64,000 nt of DNA, from assembly GCF_011386835.1 (NCBI RefSeq), contig NC_088801.1:23032324-23096323 (forward strand), given 5' to 3'. A program made the position numbers and the translations under genes. Shown piece after piece: positions 56,542-64,000 of this stretch. The notes below the pieces were generated by a model. The model made no database searches. It was not told the DNA's origin and worked only from the letters and a program-made list of their open reading frames with translations. The stretch comes from Chrysemys picta bellii (taxonomy: Eukaryota > Chordata > Testudines > Emydidae). The first letter of the stretch is position 1. Every line of letters begins with the position of its first letter.

Positions 56542-58986
56542 CCTTAGAGTCACCAGTTTTTTTCCACTGTTGGCCACCTGGGGGATTCGGTCAATACTGC
56601 CTCTCCCCCATGCTGTCTTTATATGTTTTTCAAACTTTCTTGAAGAAATGAAACACGTGGTATCACAACCAATTATTTCCTATTCAGCCCTTACTCGGCT
56701 TTCCTCTGGTCAAAGGGCAGTTCCAAAAATGAATGAAAAGGGGAGAGTGTCTCTACTCCAGCAGACAACTGTCCACCTGCGCTTCTTTCCAGGCCCTCAC
56801 TTCTGGATCATAACAAGATGTCAACTCCAGAGAAGGGTAACCACCTATATCCCCTGATACTTGACACCTATACATGGGCTTTCTTGACTCACCATGCTCC
56901 TCATGAGAATGCCTTTGGACCTGCTTCAAAAGACTGTAATCCTGGTACACTTACTTTTTCTATATAGCTTCGTCTCAGAGGCAAAGCCCTGTGCAAACCA
57001 CCAAATTTCCCTAAAATGGCCTGTTTTCACTTGCTAGGAAAATGTTATATTGACAAAGTTAAGAAAGGTGACATCTCTAAATCTATGGTATGAGTCCTTA
57101 TATCCCAAGCCAAACAGTACATATAACAAAAGGCAACATTTCCAGGATCTTACACGTCACTTCACCCACTCATAATCATGAGGACAGTAATGCCATCTTC
57201 TGCACAGTTATAGACTAGTATGAAACTAGACAGATAGATAACGTTTCTGAGACTCAAAAGTCTTATTTACCTGTACAAGACCATAACAGAGTTCAAATAT
57301 GCCCTACACAGCAAGGCCTCAGATTTACCATAAAATACTTTCTCCCTATCTATATTGTATGGGATTCACAGAAGATACCAGGTCTTTGACCCTAAACATT
57401 CCCTAGCCCAAAGGGGGAATCCATCAGACACACATCAGATTGTGATGTCTTTTCCTCCCTTAATTCAAGTGTGCTTTGAGAGGTTACTGAGGTCACTGGT
57501 TGCTCTGTTTCTTGCCTTTCTTCTCTATTGCAAGAGCATCTAGAAGAATTTAATGGGTGTAAGGAAAAAGCTGACTAATTAAGAAGCAAGTGTGCATCTG
57601 TCTCAGGCCGCCTGTCAAACATAATGTGGTGGAGGGGTAAACCTTATGCTGTTAGAGCCCACTCCTTCCTGCACATGCTCATTTTAGAAATCTTAAAGAC
57701 AGATGCCTCACAGTCAACTTGCAGGGTTTTCTTTGCTTACCTAACAATAAGTAAGTTGTGGGATTTGACAGAAGTTCATCAGAGTATAAACAAACACAAG
57801 GTTGTTGAGGTTTAGACAGCTCTAAATACATCCTGGATTTATTTATGTAAATGGATACCATGCCTAAGTGTCTAAACTTAGGTGAATGTACGAAACAACA
57901 GATACCAATGGATGCCTCCAAGAACCCCTGTACAGATTCTGTAAAATAAAAGCACCATGGTGGCTTGAGTCATTACATGAGGGGGAACCAGGTGAAAAGG
58001 GATGACCAATTTGTCAGTAAAAAATGGGAAGATGTATCAGAGTAGGAAACACAGCGTAACTAGTCAGCACATTATAGGACTTCTGGTGCCCTAACCAGGA
58101 CCACCAGCCTGTGGGAGAAAACCTTGAATTATTTGACTGCAAATGCAGTTGGTGGTAAATCTTCTGACACAATTAAAACTTGTGCCCCAGCCTTCACTGT
58201 ATATACCCTGGAGTGACCAGAACCAGATAATTTGGCATTCTAGCCAGAACTGCTTCCCTGGCCATACCCAAATCTTGAATAGGACTCCTTTGGGGACACT
58301 AATGTTTTCTTAAATTGGTTACCCTCAAAGTCAGCTGCTAAACTGGCCTGTTTCTTAGCCCTATGTTGGTTTGCCAGTGTATGAGAACTAGCTCTCCTAA
58401 GAACTAACGAACCCTGCATGGGGGACAAATACTAAAGGGTGTGAAATGGTCTTCTCTGGAAGAACTTGCAACCTTTGCGATGCTATGGCACAGATGGATA
58501 AGCAAGGCCCGAGCTACACACATAAGATAACTATTTCAGTTAAGGGCATGATTTTACATCGCTATAATTATGCTGGTACAAGTCCCATTAGGTAGGTATA
58601 AAGGTGCTTTATACCAGTATAGTCCATCCCTCTTTTGTACCTCTTAAACTATTCTGGTATACTTAAAAAGTGGTACACATTTTATATGGCAACAAAGCCC
58701 AAGATGGAGGAGCCTGCTTTCCTTCCTGTCTAGAAAAAATATATAGATCTATCTCTGGATAAAAGAGCCATGGTCTCTTTCTAATATATGCATGTCCCTG
58801 CATGCCTGACAGAGCCTTTGCCAAAACAAATGCAAGCTAAAATACCAAACAAACCCTTAATTTAAGCAGATATGGAAACTGCAGACTTAGATGTATCCAC
58901 GTATGGGTTAGAAAACTGCACACATGACATGTTAACTAACGTTCCAGTGCAGTGCTAGCCAGCATGAAATATATTTTGAGATCTAA
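56542..58986. other. Intergenic stretch, nothing recognised
   Basis: No exon with splice signals and no clear element was recognised. Bases about 58500-58680 ('ggtacaagtcccattaggta', then 'tataccagtatag') may be a decayed MITE half. Confidence 0.4.
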
Positions 58987-59279
58987 GGCTACGTCCTCAC
59001 TACGAGGGGAAGGAGGAGGGTCGATGTAAGATACACAAATTCAGCTACGCGAATAGCGTAGCTGAATTCGATGTATCGGAGCCGACTTACCCCGCTGTGA
59101 GGACAGCAGCAAATCAACCTCCGCGGCTCCCCTGTCGACGGCGCTTACTCCTACCTCTGCTGGTGGAGTAGAAGCGTTGATTCGGGGATCGATTGTCACG
59201 TCCCGACGAAACGTGATAATTCGATCCCCGAGAGATCGATTTCTACCTGCCGATTCAGGCGGGTAGTGTAGACCTGCCC
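58987..59279. mobile_element. Short non-autonomous Harbinger-like element (MITE), copy B
   Basis: A 293-base element is flanked by TAA (58984-58986) and TAA (59280-59282). It is the reverse orientation of copy A: its right end carries the 'gattcaggcgggtagtgtag' block that copy A has at its left end. The internal 13-base stem is again perfect (59038-59050 with 59056-59068). CpG sites remain frequent, which suggests fairly recent insertion. Confidence 0.88.
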
Positions 59280-59282
59280 TAA

Positions 59283-61394
59283 ATAATAAAGGGCACTATA
59301 AAAGATTATGGTATTTTACAAACGATAAAATCAGTTGTTGTGTAAAAGAATAGAAAAGGCTCACTTCCTGGAAACCTGACCCCTTTGGAACCTTTACATG
59401 AGGTTTCTCATTTAAAAAGAGTAAAAAGTTTGTAGTGAACATTCAAAGAAAATGTCTCGTGGAGGGGGTCCACTTTTGCAGATTAACATCTTATTTTAAC
59501 CATTCACCATTTCGATTACTGTAACTTAATTACAATGCGTACTGTACTGGTGACAGTAAATACTAGGGCTGTGTGCTACAAAACAAATAGCCTATGATGA
59601 AAAATTCAAATACTATAGGGTTTTTCATTAGTGCAATAATGGCTTTCTCACACATTAAGCTCATTTTTAACGCAACCTGCTATGGTAAGGAAATGACATG
59701 CTTGCTTTGAGTAAGGCAGCACACAGAATATAAGTAGGTACATTTTTATGGGTAAAGAAAATGCATTCTGTATTAATCTACTTGTATGCTTTGCACCATC
59801 CAACATGCTGATGAATCATTTGAATGCCAAGTTTCATTAGTAAATTGAGAGTGATATTGGTGGCTCTCTGATAAAATAAAAATATATGTAATGTGCAAAA
59901 CCTCTGTTCTAATGAAGAGGTATCTAAAGATACTACAATAAATAGAGTATCACAGGGTGTAACTATAAAATCCTAGGACCCTCTTTACAAAGATAATTTT
60001 GTGTTCATAAAAATACAGGAGTAATACATTCTGCCCCATAATGTATTGTGTTATCTCTCTATGGATCGTATTTGTCAGTGTCCTGTTAACATCCATTTTA
60101 TCATACTGTCATAATATTGTATTGAAATAAGAGCTGGCACTTTTGGGGTCCTGTGTAAGATGAAAAAATGGGTCTCCAGCAGTCTTCCTCTTAGATATAA
60201 TTGAAAAAGAGGCATGCATGAGGGCATGCTGTGACTCACGCTGCCAGACAGTGATCCTGAATCATTCAAATGATGAGAATACAGAGAATGCCATGCACAG
60301 AAAGATGGCAATTTGCTGTACTAATGTTTTGAAAATGTAAATTTCTAGCTGTTTTGCAAAGGGGCTTAGTATGAGAGGCAAAAAAAATAATAACTTGCAC
60401 AGTTAATCCAGATTATTTCAGTTAATATTTTTAAGTAGATGATGCAGGGTGTACATGTCAAATGTGGTTTCTAAAGAAAAGTGTAAAATGTATGTGAATG
60501 TTGCTTACCTGGATCATGGTATGTACAAAATATATCATGTGTGAGAGGTAGGGTAAGAGCAGGAAAAAGTCCCAGTAAAGTATCTGACCAATCACCAAGT
60601 CTGCTACCTGTCTGCCTTCACTGATTCTCCAACAGTTTAGGTTACTCGAGCAAGACAGTTACAAAGACATCCAAATACTTCTTCCAGAAATTTCCCCATA
60701 TCCAAAGGGAAATAGACATTTGCAATGTTAGGCATTTGGAGACACAGTTTATACTTTCCAGATTGCCATCCATCCACAGTAAGCCTGATGCAACTGAAAT
60801 ATAGAAGAGAAAATTTGAAGCAACAAATGGAAGTCAGATGAATACATATAACGTAACATTGTGCTCATTGCTGAAGACAACAAGAAACACGTGATATAGA
60901 ACCATGGTTTACTAGTATACTCTAGATGCTATTGCTACAGAATCCAAGTCCATGAATGCATTTACACTTCACAACCAACACCAGGAATGAAAGCATCTAT
61001 GATCTCTCCTCTCCAGCGGTAATCTGTTAGTCATTTATATCTCCTGCTATCAATCCCATGTATTTTGCTGCAGTCACTTATGCTTTGAAAATGCATAAGT
61101 GGAATTTGCAAACATACAAAGACAAAGTACCCTGACCGATTAAAGACCAATGCATTCTTGGCCTTGTCTTCAATGAAAAACGGCAGCTTCAGGGAAAAGA
61201 CACCGCGTATTTAGAGCAACAGTAAGGTAGGCAGACGGATAGATGGTTTTTCATGGTGAGTGACAAAAGTGGCATGAGGGAAAAGTGGCAGGCATAGTGA
61301 ATATTACTCAGGGCAGTGGTGCAATCAAAAAGCCATCAGTAGACTTGCTTGAACTATTAATAATCTCAAACAATTTACTTGCTGAACTTCAACA
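59283..61394. other. Intergenic stretch, nothing recognised
   Basis: It is AT-rich unique sequence without clear repeats. The frame at 60075-60311 on the minus strand has no recognisable motif or splice context. Confidence 0.4.
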
Positions 61395-61560
61395 GGGGGA
61401 GGGATAGTTCAGTGGTTTGAGCATTGGCCCACTAAACCCAGCGTTGTGAGTTCAATCCTTGAGGGGGCCATTTAGGGATCTGGGGCAAAAAATTGGTCCT
61501 GCTAGCGAAGGCAGAGGGCTGGCCATATGAAGTAAGGGGATATTTAAATATTTTCCTTTC
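61395..61560 (+). mobile_element. tRNA-derived SINE of the cryptodiran turtle type
   Basis: The head reads gggggagggatagttcagtg then gtttgagcattggccc, a tRNA-like box A. Box B (gttcaatcc) lies within 'gtgagttcaatccttgaggg'. It then runs through 'ggccatttagggatctgggg'. I recognise this as the tortoise polIII SINE, which is lysine-tRNA related and restricted to hidden-necked turtles. The 3' part after 'attggtcctgc' is altered, so the right boundary is approximate. Mutations in the tRNA part make it a retroposon and not a tRNA gene. Confidence 0.88.
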
Positions 61561-61960
61561 TAGGCCACTTGAATCAGGCCTTGCTTCATATAGCATTGCT
61601 AGAAAAATTAGGGCGATAGGGTGAGACCAAATTTAAAATGAATATTCAATCACACTAGCACAAAGTAACTGAGTTTGCTGGAACGGAGGCGGGGTGGTAT
61701 GTGCAGACCCATATGCAAAAGTTGCAACCACATCTTCATCTAGTCTATTACATTTATTCTAAAAGAGAGCTCTGGCTTTTGGACTTTTGCATGATCCTAG
61801 TTGTGAAAGAGCCAGTTACATGTTGTTGCTTATCTCATTTAACTGCATAGATGGGCCAAGGATTGAGGCAGGGTTTTGTAAACACTAACCATAATGCTAT
61901 ATAATTGTTAAGCATTGTATCACATCCCATATACAGCAATCTTTATACATCTATGTAACT

Positions 61961-62632
61961 CAGGGGTGGGCAAACTTTTTGGCCTGAGGGCCACATCGGG
62001 GAATATAAATTGTATGGTGGACCATGAATGCTCACAAAATTGTGGTTGGGGAGTGGAAGGAGGTGAGGGCTCTGGTTAGGTGTGCAGGCTCTGGGACGGG
62101 GCTAGGGATGAGGAGTTTGGGGTGTAAGAGCGTGCTCTGGGCTGGGACTGAGGGGTTCAGAGGGAGATCAGGGCTGGGGCAGGGGTGCGGCAAGGGGTGC
62201 AGATTCCGGCTGGGGGTGTGGGCTCTGGGGTGGGGCTGATGAGAGGTTTGGGGTTCAGGAGGGTGCTCCATGCTGGGATTGAGAGGTTTGAAGAGCGAGG
62301 GGGGGATCAGGGTTAGGGCAGGGGATTGGGATGTTGGGAGAGGCTCAGGGTTGCAGGATCCGAGCGGTGCTTACCTCAAGCAGCTCCCGGAAGCAGTGGC
62401 ATGTCTTTTCTCTGCTCCTAGGCGTGGAGCAGCCCCTGACCGTCAGAGTGGGGCCATGCCGCGGCTTCCGGGAGCCGTGTGGTGCAGCCCCCAATCCAGC
62501 GCCCCGGCTGGAGCGCCGGAGCGAGACCAAGTGCGTGATGCAGTCCCTGACCCCGGCATCCCGGCTGGAGCACCGGAGCAGGGCTGAGCCGCTTGGTGCG
62601 GCCCCCAACCGGGCCGTAGTTTGCCCACCCCG
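61961..62632. mobile_element. hAT-type non-autonomous element
   Basis: The left end CAGGGGTGGGCAAAC and right end GTTTGCCCACCCCG are inverted. Flanks atgtaact (61953-61960) and atctaaat (62633-62640) agree at 6 of 8 bases. It is the same family as 27074 and 35807, with the shared opening words 'ttttggcctgagggccacat' and 'aattgtatggtggaccatga'. No transposase. Confidence 0.88.
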
Positions 62633-62794
62633 ATCTAAATCATGCATTTGTTGAATTTACTGCTCTTGAGTTTTTTACTGCTCTCAAGTAGCTATTAGCT
62701 ATTCATCACAATCACTAACACCAGCATATCAGCAATTGTGGTGTGAATGCACAAGCAGAGGCCTAGCAACAAAAATTATAAAAGATTTAGAAAA

Positions 62795-63208
62795 CATGAC
62801 CTATGAGAAAAAGATTTTTAAAAACCTGGGCATGTTTAGTCTTGAGAAAAGAAGACTGAGAGGACCTGATAGGACTCTTCAAATATGTTAAGGGCTGTTA
62901 TAAAGAGGACAGTGATCAGTTGTTCTCTGTGTCCACTAGAAATATGGCAATAAGTAATCAGATTCATCAGCTGCAAGGGAGATTTAGGTTATATATTAGG
63001 AAAAAACTCTCTCCTTATAAGGATATATAAGTACTGGAAAAGGTTACCAAGGAAGGCTGTGGAATCCCCATCACTGGAGAATTTATGAACAAGTTAGATG
63101 AATACCTGTCAGGGATGGTTGAGGTATACTTTGGTCCTGCCTCAATAAGTGGGTTGGGGGTGGACTAGATGACCTCTGAAGGCCCCTTTCAGCCCCACAT
63201 TTCTATGA
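62795..63208 (+). mobile_element. CR1-like LINE 3' end, plus orientation
   Basis: It reads forward: 'gacctatgagaaaaagattt', 'gtcttgagaaaagaagactgagagg', 'tcagctgcaagggagatttaggttatatattagg', and ends 'actagatgacctctgaaggc' and 'ccacatttctatgatg', the typical 3' terminus. Frame breaks are numerous. It is the only CR1-like copy in this window oriented with the host gene. Confidence 0.9.
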
Positions 63209-64000
63209 TGAAGAGCGAGATTTGGATACCCTTACTCATGATGAGTAACTTTTTATTCCATGAATAGCCACATTGATTTCAACATGACATCAGACAGGAT
63301 AAGGCACTACTCAACATGAGTAAAAGTACAAGAGTCTGGCCCACTACGACTATCAGCCCCAAAATTCATTTTCCATGAATATTCATATGAACAAAACTTC
63401 ACTCCCATGACTATTTGCAAAAAGCAAAAGGGAGGAAAACATGGCAAATCATTCACATCCATTTTTCTGGAATTGCTTTCTTTCACAGTTTGAAAACCCC
63501 CTGTTGCTGAAGCTGGAAGATCAGTTCCTTTAGCAGTAAATCTCCCTACTTTTGGTTTAGCTCACACTCTGTGATTAAGCTGGGAAATGTTAGTGAATGC
63601 AAAAGCAAAGGCTTGGCTGAGTTTTATGGTAGCATTACTGGTGCAAACTCCTTTTCTTGCTCAAGTACAAAAAGAAAAATGAATAATATGCAAAAGTTTA
63701 GATTAGTGGGCATAATTTTCAAAAAAGTGTGATGCAGGACAATGACTTGCACATCCGTAGAATAGTTTATACATGTTTAAAAATCTATATCGGGCACCAG
63801 ACTTTAAAAAGCCTTAAAAATGTGTGGGGTTTTCCACATTGCCTTTATGCAGTTTAAATTGATCTCTCAGTCTTCATACAGTCCTTGCCACCTCTTAGAT
63901 TTCATGGTGGGATTTTTTTGAACATCTTTTCCAGTTTCTTTTTAATGTATCTGCTTTTGCCATCACTAATTAAATTTTTTATATCTCTCCTCTATACTGC
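63209..64000. other. Right edge, nothing firmly recognised
   Basis: Bases about 63220-63365 ('actcatgatgagtaactttt', later 'ggcactactcaacatgagta', then 'gtctggccc') look like a short old palindromic repeat. A pyrimidine tract with 'ttttccag' near 63940 resembles an acceptor but no open frame follows. Confidence 0.4.

Noticed and set aside
63910..63945. Acceptor-like pyrimidine tract ending ttttccag near the right edge
   Set aside because: No open frame with protein-like composition follows within the visible 55 bases, and the surroundings resemble a LINE-like remnant.

Overview
The window is nuclear DNA of a vertebrate, most likely a hidden-necked (cryptodiran) turtle. Two lines of evidence support this. 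One gene encodes a vertebrate Rho GTPase-activating protein. The repeat load (CR1-like LINE ends, an old MIR-like SINE layer, hAT and Harbinger DNA transposons, and a tRNA-derived SINE of the cryptodiran polIII type at 61.4 kb) is what I would expect in turtles. The lineage call rests on family recognition from memory, not on a search.

Host genes. Two exons of one plus-strand gene, which I read as ARHGAP15, are present: an internal exon at 7386-7491 and the terminal coding exon at 44546-44729. They are separated by a 37 kb intron. Phases match across the junction and together they give the C-terminal part of the RhoGAP domain. Bases 1-7385 are the preceding intron; earlier exons lie upstream of the window. 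The probable polyadenylation signal is at 44892. The rest (about 44.9-64 kb) is intergenic or intronic to something unseen. It holds one splice-flanked 180-base candidate exon (55417-55596) encoding a six-cysteine peptide that I cannot assign.

Mobile DNA. The largest intact structure is a 3.96 kb Harbinger element (17978-21938) with perfect 19-base terminal inverted repeats. It carries a plus-strand DDE transposase gene (two in-frame TGA codons and a changed catalytic-motif residue) and a convergent minus-strand two-exon Myb/SANT-like gene (two frameshifts in homopolymer runs). A further plus-strand reading frame lies in the intron of the SANT gene. Around it are short Harbinger-like elements (4.3, 13.0, 53.4 and 59.0 kb), hAT elements with 8-base target duplications (27.1, 35.8, 49.3, 56.2 and 62.0 kb), LTR copies (28.4, 48-49.7 and 53.8 kb), CR1-like 3' fragments (8.6, 16.6, 36.7, 38.8, 50.7, 51.6 and 62.8 kb), MIR-like SINEs, and a terminal-inverted-repeat family that contains tRNA-like modules in both orientations (31.9 and 40.0 kb). 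Several insertions are nested, which gives relative ages.

No rRNA, functional tRNA, CRISPR or prokaryotic features were seen. Function in the host sense is confined to the ARHGAP15 exons and, possibly, the unassigned exon.
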